Source of the DNA: Kordiimonas sediminis
Lineage (GTDB): Bacteria; Pseudomonadota; Alphaproteobacteria; Sphingomonadales; Kordiimonadaceae
Direction of reading: 5' to 3'
Length of the DNA stretch: 64,000 nt
NCBI RefSeq assembly: GCF_014656395.1
Contig: NZ_BNCI01000002.1
Span: 1,240,001-1,304,000, forward strand
In this document: piece by piece, positions 1 to 7,864 of the stretch
Layout of the letters: each line of letters opens with the position of its first letter
Numbering within the stretch: position 1 is the first letter of the stretch
Program-made: the position numbers and the translations under genes
The notes under the pieces: model-generated
Told to the model about the DNA's origin: nothing
Seen by the model: the letters and a program-made list of their open reading frames with translations, nothing else
Database searches by the model: none

Positions 1-1839
1 CAGATTACCTGCCTGCCCATTTGGGAAGGTAATCACATAATAGTTTCTGAGCGACGGCTCCTTCTCTCCGCTCATATAGGGTGCCAGTCGTTCATTGATG
101 ACCGAGATAATTTCTTCATCAACTGTCTCAATATTCGACCCGGACGGGAACATAATGAAGGCATCAACTGCATCCCGCTTCACGGGCGGCAGATAGTTCA
201 GGTTTGGCAGCATATACCAGCTCAGACCGACCGCAGCTGTAGCCAGGCCCGCCACCACTGCGCCTTGACGCAGCGGTGTCCGTGTTATCTTCATAATTAA
301 GGTAGACAGTCTGGTTGCGTGCCCGCCACTTGACGGGTTTTGCGGTAACTTTCTTAACCATGTGCGGGCAAGAACAGGCAACACCGTCACGGCCGCGATC
401 AGGGACATACCCACGCCGATTGCGATGGTCAGTGCAAGATCGGCAAAGAGCTGTCCTTCAACGTCCTCAAGAAACAGGATAGGCACAAAAATAGCGATCG
501 TTGTTGCCGTGGACGCCAACAATGCGCCCCACACCTCACGCGCACCAAGAAGTGCGGCAATCTCCATCTTTTCGCCCTTCTCCCGCATGCGTACAATATT
601 TTCCAGAACCACAATGGCGGCATCCAGTACCATCCCGGTAGCAAATGCCAGTCCGGCCAGCGAGATCACATTCACGGTTCGGCCAAAAACACCCAAGACG
701 ACAACAGTTGTCAACAGACAGACGGGTATCATGAGGGCAATCAAAAGAGTTGCACGGATTTGTCTCAGGAAGAGCCAAAGCACCCCAACCGCCAGCAACA
801 CACCAATAACAAGATTGCTGCCAAGAAGGTTAATCGCACGGGTAATGAAAACGGACGGATCAAATGATTTTTCAATGGCGATGCCTTGCTCTGCAAGAAT
901 GCCAGCATTCATCTCGTCCAGTTCATCAGTGAGGCGCTGGATAGTAGACAGTACATTGGCCCCAGATTCGCGCACTACACGCATGCCAATCGCAGGGTTA
1001 CCGTTCTGATACACAACTTGGTTATTTGGTGCAGACCCAACAGAGACAGTTGCAATATCCCCCAAATATACAGGACTACCATTCCGCCAGTCTAATACCA
1101 GTGCTTCCAGTTCGCCCGGCTCATACTTGCCTTGAAAGTTCAGCAAATACCGGCGACGGCCTACTTCAAGGTACCCACCGGAGCTATCTACCGTCCTGCC
1201 AACACTGCGAACAATGCTGGAAATATCAATACCCAGTTCCGAAGCACGTACGGGATCAAAAGAAATTTGCAGTTGATCACCCTGTCCTGCACCTGCTTCA
1301 ATAGAAATATCGGCAATACCATCAATCGCCGTCAGTCGCGGTACGACATTATCCTCGATAAAAGAAACATACTCGTCCTGTGCAAGAACGCTGTCTTCCC
1401 GGAATTGAGTAAACAGGTAAATCAATGTTTCGCCGGTCGGGTTACCACCATTCATCAATATTTGTGGTCTGTCCGCATCGGCAGGTAGAGGTGGCAACCG
1501 GTTCAGACGACTGATGACCTCCATCAGCGTCCTGTCCATATCAGCGCCGAGCGAGAATTCCAGCGATACATAGCCAAAGGAAGGATTGGAGAAAGTTCTA
1601 ATCTCTTCAAGGCCCGGCAAGCCCAGCATAACTTCTTCGATTGGTTCAATAATCTCTGATTCTATCTCTGACGGACTTGCCGCCCGCCAGAATGTCTGCA
1701 CACCTAGCTGAGGCCGCTCTATCTCCGGGAACAACTGCACCGGTAGACGTGTCAGCATCATTATGCCAAGAATTATCACCATGGCCGTTAAGACGAAAAC
1801 AGCCGCCGGATTCTTCAAGCTTTTTTCAGTCAAATTCAT
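1..1839 (-). CDS. RND-family efflux transporter permease (C-terminal part beyond the window)
   Basis: Inner-membrane proton-driven efflux pump subunit of the AcrB/HAE1 type; 613 codons are present and the C-terminal part lies off the left edge. After the start (NLTEKSLKNPAAVFVLTAMV) comes TM1, then a porter region, then the TM2-TM6 block. The TM4 proton-relay motif reads GMVLDAAIVVLENIVR, so the first Asp (residue 406, equivalent to AcrB D407) is kept but the second is Ala407. The ATG is preceded by GAGGG at 7 nt. No membrane-fusion-protein gene lies upstream, where 484 nt are non-coding, so this is the first gene of its unit and any partner must be further left. Substrate cannot be told from the sequence. 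Confidence 0.93.
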   Translation of the reverse strand, partial: MNLTEKSLKNPAAVFVLTAMVIILGIMMLTRLPVQLFPEIERPQLGVQTFWRAASPSEIESEIIEPIEEVMLGLPGLEEIRTFSNPSFGYVSLEFSLGADMDRTLMEVISRLNRLPPLPADADRPQILMNGGNPTGETLIYLFTQFREDSVLAQDEYVSFIEDNVVPRLTAIDGIADISIEAGAGQGDQLQISFDPVRASELGIDISSIVRSVGRTVDSSGGYLEVGRRRYLLNFQGKYEPGELEALVLDWRNGSPVYLGDIATVSVGSAPNNQVVYQNGNPAIGMRVVRESGANVLSTIQRLTDELDEMNAGILAEQGIAIEKSFDPSVFITRAINLLGSNLVIGVLLAVGVLWLFLRQIRATLLIALMIPVCLLTTVVVLGVFGRTVNVISLAGLAFATGMVLDAAIVVLENIVRMREKGEKMEIAALLGAREVWGALLASTATTIAIFVPILFLEDVEGQLFADLALTIAIGVGMSLIAAVTVLPVLARTWLRKLPQNPSSGGHATRLSTLIMKITRTPLRQGAVVAGLATAAVGLSWYMLPNLNYLPPVKRDAVDAFIMFPSGSNIETVDEEIISVINERLAPYMSGEKEPSLRNYYVITFPNGQAGNL

Positions 1840-2323
1840 CACAATACCCTCGCTTTGGTCTTTTGCTTTTTTTTCTTTATGACCTCGGCAGACATCAAAG
1901 GGTATGCGCTTGCGATAAAATGCTTTGGCTATGCGGCGAAGTGTGACTTGCTGCCTTAAAAGGGAAAATGGCGCTAACCTTAGGTTTAGAATAGCGAAAG
2001 AAAGGGGCTTCGACGTATATCTTCCGATAGATAGGATCAGTTTGCAGACGGTTCATGCTTACGATTCTCATCTGCATTTCACTCACCTACAGAAATATTT
2101 CTGCCTTATAGTTCTTGTAGAGATATGCAAAAATAGACTTTATGATGTTTTCACTGACTGTATCCAACAATATTATAGTAATTACTTTAATAGTGTTGCG
2201 ATATTGCACATACCGTTATAACTCTTCATTAAGTAATAATGGGTAGGGTAAATACTAATCAGGCATGAGAATGATTTGATGCATTTCAATCTCATCCAGC
2301 ATGATACGACATAAGGAATTTAA
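1840..2323. other. AT-rich non-coding region between RND gene and binding-protein gene
   Basis: This 484-nt stretch separates divergently transcribed genes. Short open frames on both strands lack ribosome binding sites and recognisable protein character. It holds a candidate operator near the right end (separate entry). I see no RNA gene, and no promoter that I would defend for the RND gene. Confidence 0.6.
2266..2294. promoter_or_regulatory. Imperfect 29-bp dyad upstream of binding-protein gene
   Basis: The half sites TGAGAATGATTTGA and, on the other strand, TGAGATTGAAATGC match at 10 of 14 positions around a central T. The left part, TGAGAATGATTTGAT, agrees with the 7-1-7 Fur consensus TGATAATNATTATCA at about 11 of 15 positions. 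It lies about 30 nt before the GTG start, where a repressor could act. Identity of the regulator is inference. Confidence 0.35.
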
Positions 2324-3241
2324 GTGCGTACTCGAATATTGGCTTTGTTTGCCCTTTGTTTGTTATCCTTTGATCTTTCATATGCAGTCGCAGATGAAAC
2401 AAAAAAGTCGTTTGTTCTGGGTCGGGTCAGTGTCTATCCCGATGAAGAAATGTCACGCCTGGAAAGTCTTTCTATTTATCTGAAACAAAACCTACCTAAT
2501 GCTGAAAACATGCATTTTGAACAGGTAATTGTCTCTTCACTGGAAGAAATGATTGAACTTTTAAAAAAAGGCGAAGTCGATCTGGTCTCGGAAACACCCT
2601 TTGCTGCAATGGAATTACAGTTGGCTACGGGCGCTGAGATACTCTTGCGGGAACGCAAATACGGCATGAAAGAATACGATAGCCTTCTCATTGCGAATAG
2701 TAATCTGGATATCAAAAGCCTGGATGACTTCAAAGGCCAGCTATTGGCACTCGAGGACCCCGGCTCAACCTCAGGTTTCTGGCTCCCCGTTTCCGTCTTT
2801 GTAAATGCTGGAATACCTGTGAGAGAAGTCGAAAGTACTACTGCTCCAATCGGGAAGGACGAAGTGGGCTATATTTTTGCTGGCGACAGCGAAAATGTGA
2901 CGCAGTGGATCGCGAGCGGCATAGCTGCAGGCGGCGGTGTCAGTGAATATGATTTGAACACACCCAACCGCACACCACTGATTGTCAGGTCCAAACTGCG
3001 GGTGGTCACAAGAAGTCAAAGTGTCTTAAGGTCCCTCGTTCTTGTACCAGCTGGAATGCCCCCTGAGCTTAAAGAGAGTATAAAAACTCTTCTGTCTGAA
3101 ATGCATGACAAAAATAATGGCTGGGAGACAATGCGTTCGTACAACCGGGTGCGCCGTTTCGACCCTATTGACGCAGAAATGAGTGTTAAACTGAAAGAAC
3201 TTGAAGGCCTTTATAAAACCGTTAAAGCGGTTATTCAGTAA
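2324..3241 (+). CDS. Periplasmic phosphate/phosphonate-type (PhnD-like) substrate-binding protein
   Basis: Secreted binding protein of the phosphonate-binding (PhnD/PtxB) fold, 305 aa. A signal peptide covers residues 1 to about 23 with an Ala-Val-Ala cleavage site. The mature part shows the family pattern: an early LGRVSVYPDEEMSRL strand-helix, ELLKKGEVDLVSETPFAAM (where ligand-contact residues sit in the family), a SLDDFKGQLLALEDPGSTSG segment like the family KGKTVAFVDPxSTSG, and a TTAPIGKDEVGYIFAGDSEN hinge region. The GTG start is chosen because AAGGAA lies just upstream and the signal peptide begins there. No ABC permease or ATPase is next to it, so it is an orphan and may serve a sensor or a remote transporter. 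The ligand is unknown. Confidence 0.8.
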   Translation: MRTRILALFALCLLSFDLSYAVADETKKSFVLGRVSVYPDEEMSRLESLSIYLKQNLPNAENMHFEQVIVSSLEEMIELLKKGEVDLVSETPFAAMELQLATGAEILLRERKYGMKEYDSLLIANSNLDIKSLDDFKGQLLALEDPGSTSGFWLPVSVFVNAGIPVREVESTTAPIGKDEVGYIFAGDSENVTQWIASGIAAGGGVSEYDLNTPNRTPLIVRSKLRVVTRSQSVLRSLVLVPAGMPPELKESIKTLLSEMHDKNNGWETMRSYNRVRRFDPIDAEMSVKLKELEGLYKTVKAVIQ

Positions 3242-3258
3242 AGACAATAACATAGAAA

Positions 3259-3291
3259 AGCCCTGACTGATCATATGTTCAAACAGGGCTT
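3259..3291. terminator. Hairpin between convergent genes
   Basis: AAGCCCTG pairs with CAGGGCTT across a 17-nt loop. It sits between two convergent genes and could serve both, although the U-tract is short on either strand and the loop is long. Confidence 0.5.
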
Positions 3292-3317
3292 GGATTTCTA
3301 CTGTGCAGTGAAGAAGA

Positions 3318-3743
3318 TTACTTATCTTTATCTTTTGGTATGCGCTTCATTTCTTCAAACTTGCCCAGACCACAACTACCCCATTCACGGCCAAAGCTAT
3401 CAAGCACCGTTATGATATCCAGACTGCAAAGCTGGTTCAAAGAAGTTTTAAAGGAAAAGCGCTCTTCAAACACAAGGCGTGGACATCTGTTATCCATCTT
3501 ATTCATATAACCGCGTCCACCAGGTGCCTCAAAAAAGATCGTCTTTTCGTCAATCACCGTTTGTGAGCGCAAGCCACGAAGCGGGATACAGGACTTTTCC
3601 TTGCCAGTGTATTCGTACTTTTCCAGGATATTTGCCAACCGCTTTTCAGCTTTGGTCATCTCTTTATCTTCATCAAGTGCAACGCTGCCAAAAGAGATAG
3701 TCAAAGCAACAAGAGCAGCGAATGGCCGTATGACTTTCAGCAT
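3318..3743 (-). CDS. Hypothetical secreted protein with four cysteines
   Basis: I do not recognise this 141-aa protein. The N-terminus MLKVIRPFAALVALTISFGSVA is a clear Sec signal peptide, cleaved near Ala22, followed by a charged helix (DEDKEMTKAEKRLANILEKYEY). The mature part has four cysteines (in SCIPL, RCPRL, LCSLD and SCGLG), which suggests two disulfides, and ends in a lysine/aspartate-rich tail. It is transcribed alone, towards the binding-protein gene, with the shared hairpin downstream. Function unknown; it is probably a lineage-specific periplasmic protein. Confidence 0.65.
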   Translation of the reverse strand: MLKVIRPFAALVALTISFGSVALDEDKEMTKAEKRLANILEKYEYTGKEKSCIPLRGLRSQTVIDEKTIFFEAPGGRGYMNKMDNRCPRLVFEERFSFKTSLNQLCSLDIITVLDSFGREWGSCGLGKFEEMKRIPKDKDK

Positions 3744-3825
3744 TTTTCTTCCTATTCCTAGCTAATTAATTTCAATCTGGTACGCAATATACCAAATATA
3801 AACTGAACCGAAGCTGAACGATTAA

Positions 3826-4344
3826 TCATGCCGTAAAAGCCTCTTTGGCCTGCGCCATCCGCCCGCGCAAATGCACTTCCAGGCCGGACAAGGCTAATTG
3901 TTCTGCCGGACCAGCCTCCCTGACACCACCGTCAAACGCCAGGCCGTGCACACAGGCGATCTGTTTAAGATATTGTATGAATGCCTCTGCCCTGCTTTCG
4001 AACAAGCCCGGGAACTTGCCCAAATGAATGTTATGGTTCTCACAGGCGCTTTTATAAACAGACGCTAAATGCGGAATCAAATTATCCCCAATTGTTTCAA
4101 GTCCAACACAAAAGGCAAAAAACGGCGGTATTGTATCGTTAGCAGGCTCAAGCTGGTCGCTTTGCTGGCAACTGGCTACATTTTCCAGTTCCATCACCAT
4201 TTCTTCGAGCGTTTTATCCAGATGCCTTGCTATGCGGGTCGCAATATCACATTCCTCAGCCGTCAACTCTGCGCAGAGAATATTCACTTCCGCAGCAGCA
4301 TCCCTATACTTCATAAAATCAAGAATGTTGATTTGTTCGCTCAT
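3826..4344 (-). CDS. Hypothetical acidic helical protein
   Basis: A 172-aa soluble protein of unknown function. I take the internal ATG (MSEQINILDFMKYRDAAAE) as start, since the 16 codons before it (MQYCVWSVCKLG...) look non-coding. The sequence is rich in helix-forming and acidic residues (LCAELTAEECDIATRIARHLDKTLEEMVMELE), has no signal peptide or membrane segment, and ends in LRGRMAQAKEAFTA. It diverges from the DUF1295 gene with a short shared upstream region. No domain is recognised. Confidence 0.6.
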   Translation of the reverse strand: MSEQINILDFMKYRDAAAEVNILCAELTAEECDIATRIARHLDKTLEEMVMELENVASCQQSDQLEPANDTIPPFFAFCVGLETIGDNLIPHLASVYKSACENHNIHLGKFPGLFESRAEAFIQYLKQIACVHGLAFDGGVREAGPAEQLALSGLEVHLRGRMAQAKEAFTA

Positions 4345-4416
4345 AAATATAGTATTTCCAAGTTTACAGACAGACCATACGCAATACTGCAATCAAGTTA
4401 AAGGAAATATCATAAT

Positions 4417-5184
4417 ATGATTGATCTTGCTCTCGTTGTCGCTCAGGCTTTGGTACCTGCCCTTCTGATTTTGTGGTGCATCAGCATCCTGACGGGCAAA
4501 GTAAGTTTTATTGATTCCTTCTGGGGCGCCGGTTTTGCGCTTATCGCGGCTACATGTTTGCTTCATTTCGGCAACATTGGTGCCATTAGCCTAGTCACCG
4601 CTGGCCTGACGATTGTTTGGGGCATGCGACTGGCACTTTATCTTCTCAAAAGGTTTCTCCACGAAGGGGAAGACAAACGCTATATCCGAATGACCAAGGG
4701 CAAGGAGGGTTTGAGCCGGCACTTCTTTACGCTGTTTATGGTTTTTGGGTTTCAGGGCGCCTTAATGTTCATTATCTCGGCCCCTGTTATGTATGCCTTC
4801 CTGAAAGCAGATCAGTCACTGACACTATTATCCTATGTGGGCATTGCGCTCTGGTGCGCGGGGATCTTCTTCGAATGGGTTGGAGACTACCAATTAGCCG
4901 CCTTTAAAAAAAATCCGGATAATGCAGGGAAGGTTCTAAATACTGGGCTATGGGCCTGGACGCGTCACCCAAATTATTTTGGCGATTTCTGTGTTTGGTG
5001 GGGGCTTTGGATGATCTCGCACCATCCCGTCACCATCGTAGCCCCTATCATTATGAGTATTTTACTTATGAAAGTATCGGGCACCCCGTTGCTTGAGAAA
5101 TCCCTTAAATACTCAAGACCTGGCTATGATGATTACATAAGAAATACGAGTGAATTCTTTCCACGGCCCCCAAAAGGTACCTAA
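4417..5184 (+). CDS. DUF1295 membrane protein, steroid 5-alpha-reductase-like
   Basis: Integral membrane protein of 255 aa with about six to seven hydrophobic segments. The C-terminal half carries the family signature LNTGLWAWTRHPNYFGDF followed by WWGLWMI, and ends LEKSLKYSRPGYDDYIRNTSEFFPRPPK, as expected for DUF1295. The family shares its fold with 3-oxo-5-alpha-steroid 4-dehydrogenases and isoprenylcysteine methyltransferases, and is presumed to be an NADPH-dependent reductase of unsaturated lipids; the substrate here is unknown. It stands alone between a divergent hypothetical gene and a PAS_5 gene that seems to have its own promoter. Confidence 0.88.
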   Translation: MIDLALVVAQALVPALLILWCISILTGKVSFIDSFWGAGFALIAATCLLHFGNIGAISLVTAGLTIVWGMRLALYLLKRFLHEGEDKRYIRMTKGKEGLSRHFFTLFMVFGFQGALMFIISAPVMYAFLKADQSLTLLSYVGIALWCAGIFFEWVGDYQLAAFKKNPDNAGKVLNTGLWAWTRHPNYFGDFCVWWGLWMISHHPVTIVAPIIMSILLMKVSGTPLLEKSLKYSRPGYDDYIRNTSEFFPRPPKGT

Positions 5185-5403
5185 TTAGAATGAAAATGCT
5201 CAGCAAAAGATTCCCGATACAGTAGAATTACTACAATATAGTGGGAATTTGAAATCTTGACTTTACTACTCATATTTGCAATATATTGCCGCAATTGGGG
5301 TCCAGACTAACCAAATCAACCTTTTCAACAAGGTATCTGGGACAGAATATTACTATGGAGATTCCATACGTTTGTTCGGGCCCTATCTGGGGGAGTAAAG
5401 TCA

Positions 5404-5994
5404 GTGTCGCCGAACAAACAAGCGCCTGAAAATATCTTTGAGATAATTCGCGGGGTATATAATACCTTACCCCGCGTGGCTGGTTCCATACTGCCCCACA
5501 AACGAGATTTAAATCCTGCCGCCATTAAGAGTTGTCTGCCGTACATTTTACTGGCTGAGCATATCGGCGGAGGTGACCTTCGGTACAGGCTTGCCGGAAC
5601 CCATACCACAGAAATTGTTGGCCATGAAATAACCGGCAAAACCTTTAATGATCTGGGTTTCACCAATCAAACGATTAAAAAGCATAAGTGCTCTTTGTTT
5701 GAAAAAATGTTCCGACATCCCTGCGGCCTTTATTCAAAGCGACGCTTGCCACATGATAACGGGACAACATGGGAATACCATGCCCTGTACCTGCCCATGC
5801 ATCACGATGCAAAAGATCCAGATATGGCACTGATTGCAACCAAACTGGTTGCTGTTGATCATGATGAAAACTTGTCTCTGGTCGGGAAGTTTCGCTTTTA
5901 TGATGTTGAGCTTATTGAAACCGACTTTATTGACCTGGGTGCAGGCACGCCAGACGATATGCCCTATACCCATTCTATGGTTCCTGCTGAATAG
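5404..5994 (+). CDS. PAS_5 domain protein
   Basis: A 196-aa soluble protein built around a single PAS_5 domain (about residues 20-160). The segment LRYRLAGTHTTEIVGHEITG followed by KTFNDLG is the family core. No kinase, cyclase or DNA-binding domain is attached, so it would sense or bind without its own output. The GTG start is supported by GGGGGAG eight to nine bases upstream. About 120 nt further up, TTGACT followed 17 nt later by AATATA (or 19 nt later by TATATT) is a weak promoter candidate. A related protein lies near the right end of the window. Ligand and partner are unknown. Confidence 0.78.
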   Translation: MSPNKQAPENIFEIIRGVYNTLPRVAGSILPHKRDLNPAAIKSCLPYILLAEHIGGGDLRYRLAGTHTTEIVGHEITGKTFNDLGFTNQTIKKHKCSLFEKMFRHPCGLYSKRRLPHDNGTTWEYHALYLPMHHDAKDPDMALIATKLVAVDHDENLSLVGKFRFYDVELIETDFIDLGAGTPDDMPYTHSMVPAE

Positions 5995-6075
5995 CTAATA
6001 GCTTTCACTGACTGATCACTCTAGTAAAACTGAAAGCTGTATAACGGCATCCCCCTTTTAAACACATATTTTAAA

Positions 6076-6097
6076 AAAGCGGCCCGAAAGCCGCTTT
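6076..6097 (-). terminator. Rho-independent terminator of the pnt operon
   Basis: Read on the minus strand, AAAGCGGC, a six-base loop TTTCGG and GCCGCTTT form an 8-bp stem followed by TTTTTAAAA. It lies 20 nt after the pntB stop codon. Confidence 0.85.
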
Positions 6098-6117
6098 AAA
6101 AGGTTTAAGAGATACGC

Positions 6118-7536
6118 CTAGAGCGCCTTGACAATCTCTTCTGTCATCTTCTTTGCATCTGAGAACAGCATCATGGTGTTATCACGGAAGAATAGTTCAT
6201 TCTCCACACCTGCATAACCGCTTCCAAGAGACCTTTTAATGAAGAGAACAGTTTTGGCTTTCTCAACGTCCAAAACAGGCATCCCAAAGATCGGGCTTTG
6301 CGGATCGGTCTTAGCAGACGGATTGGTCACATCGTTCGCACCAATGACAAAAGCAACGTCAGCCTGAGAGAATTCACTATTGATATCTTCAAGCTCAAAT
6401 ACTTCATCATACGGCACGTTTGCCTCTGCCAAGAGCACGTTCATATGCCCCGGCATCCTGCCGGCCACAGGGTGAATAGCATATTTCACGTCCACGCCTT
6501 CTTCTTTCAGAAGATCGCACATTTCCTTCAGAGCATGCTGCGCCTGAGCAACGGCCATACCGTACCCAGGAACAATAATGACCTTGCCTGCATTCTTCAT
6601 GATAAAGGCAGCATCCTCGGCTGAGCCTTGCTTTACAGGGCGTGTCTCCACCTGACCACCAGCAGAAGCAGCAGCAGAATCGCCGCCAAAACCACCAAGG
6701 ATCACAGAGATAAAGCTACGGTTCATGCCTTTACACATAATATAAGACAGAATAGCACCCGAAGACCCAACGAGCGCACCGGTCACGATCAATGCAGTAT
6801 TGCCAAGCGTAAACCCAATGCCTGCAGCAGCCCAACCTGAGTAACTGTTTAGCATCGAGACAACCACCGGCATATCTGCGCCGCCGATCGGTATGATCAA
6901 CAGGAAGCCAATGATGAAACTTAGACCAATGATGTACCACATCAAATCACCACCGCCCGAGGCAGCACCATCAGACATAGAGAAGGCACCGATTAATCCA
7001 ATGATCGCAAGCCCCATCAAGGCATTGAGTACATGACGGCCCGGCAATAGGATCGGCGCACCCGACATATTGCCGTTCAGTTTGGCAAAGGCAATGATAG
7101 AGCCAGAGAAGGTGATTGCACCAATCGCCGCACCCAGCGACATTTCCACGCGGCTAGCTGCGTATATCTGTCCCATCTTGTTGGCGATACCAAACGATAC
7201 CGGGTCCAGAAACGCACTAGCGGCAACCAGCACAGCGGCAAGCCCCACAAGACTGTGAAAAGCAGCTACTAACTGCGGCATAGCTGTCATGGCGATTTTT
7301 CTGGCAATGATATAGCCAATCAGGCCACCCACTATCAGCGCCCCAATGATCCAATCATAGGAAACAACTTCCGGGTTCAGTACAGTGGTCACTACGGCGA
7401 TCACCATACCAACCATGCCAAAAATATTACCCTTACGGCTTGTCTCCGGTGAAGATAGTCCGCGCAGGGAAAGGATGAAAAGTACCGCAGCAACCAGATA
7501 GGCAACCGAGGTCAGGTCGGCTTGAAATTGTGTCAT
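6118..7536 (-). CDS. pntB: NAD(P) transhydrogenase subunit beta
   Basis: Membrane subunit of the proton-translocating transhydrogenase, which uses the proton gradient to reduce NADP+ with NADH. The 472-aa length is usual. The first ~260 residues hold about nine membrane segments forming the proton channel (domain II). The C-terminal ~180 residues are the NADP(H)-binding domain III, with VIIVPGYGMAVAQAQHAL, the HPVAGRMPGHMNVLLAEA stretch, VIGANDVTNPSAKTDPQSPI and the lid FIKRSLGSGYAGVENELFF. It is the last gene of the operon, 12 nt behind pntAB, and is followed by a strong terminator. Confidence 0.97.
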   Translation of the reverse strand: MTQFQADLTSVAYLVAAVLFILSLRGLSSPETSRKGNIFGMVGMVIAVVTTVLNPEVVSYDWIIGALIVGGLIGYIIARKIAMTAMPQLVAAFHSLVGLAAVLVAASAFLDPVSFGIANKMGQIYAASRVEMSLGAAIGAITFSGSIIAFAKLNGNMSGAPILLPGRHVLNALMGLAIIGLIGAFSMSDGAASGGGDLMWYIIGLSFIIGFLLIIPIGGADMPVVVSMLNSYSGWAAAGIGFTLGNTALIVTGALVGSSGAILSYIMCKGMNRSFISVILGGFGGDSAAASAGGQVETRPVKQGSAEDAAFIMKNAGKVIIVPGYGMAVAQAQHALKEMCDLLKEEGVDVKYAIHPVAGRMPGHMNVLLAEANVPYDEVFELEDINSEFSQADVAFVIGANDVTNPSAKTDPQSPIFGMPVLDVEKAKTVLFIKRSLGSGYAGVENELFFRDNTMMLFSDAKKMTEEIVKAL

Positions 7537-7548
7537 ATCCTTACCTCC

Positions 7549-7860
7549 CTACTTTTCTTTTTTCTTGTACATGGCAAGCATGCGCGACGTTACTGCAAAC
7601 CCGCCAAAGATATTCACAGCTGCGAGCGCAATAGCCACCGCACCCAGAATTTTAGACAAGTTCATCCCGTCAGGACCCGCAGCGATCAGAGCACCAACGA
7701 TAATGACACTTGAAATAGCGTTGGTCACACTCATGAGCGGTGTATGCAGCGCAGGCGTTACCGACCACACAACATAATATCCGACAAAGATCGCAAGTAC
7801 GAAAACCGAGAATTGCTGGATAAATGGATTTACAACGATTTCTGTAGCTAATTCAGTCAT
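7549..7860 (-). CDS. pntAB: NAD(P) transhydrogenase subunit alpha part 2
   Basis: Small membrane part of the split alpha subunit, 103 aa, with three to four hydrophobic helices (FSVFVLAIFVGYYVVWSV, TPLMSVTNAISSVIIVGALI, LGAVAIALAAVNIFGGFAVT). In E. coli these segments are fused to the C-terminus of PntA; in most alphaproteobacteria they are a separate protein, as here. It belongs to domain II, the proton channel. The gene follows pntAA by four bases, so translation is probably coupled. Confidence 0.96.
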   Translation of the reverse strand: MTELATEIVVNPFIQQFSVFVLAIFVGYYVVWSVTPALHTPLMSVTNAISSVIIVGALIAAGPDGMNLSKILGAVAIALAAVNIFGGFAVTSRMLAMYKKKEK

Positions 7861-7864
7861 TGCC

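Noticed and set aside
362-1009. Plus-strand open frame of 215 codons
   Set aside because: It is antisense to the RND gene, whose minus-strand reading has clear family motifs; the plus reading is low-complexity Ser/Thr/Arg sequence.
1925-2221. Open frame of 98 codons in the left intergenic region
   Set aside because: No ribosome binding site, no recognisable protein pattern, odd Cys/His/Tyr-rich composition; treated as chance.
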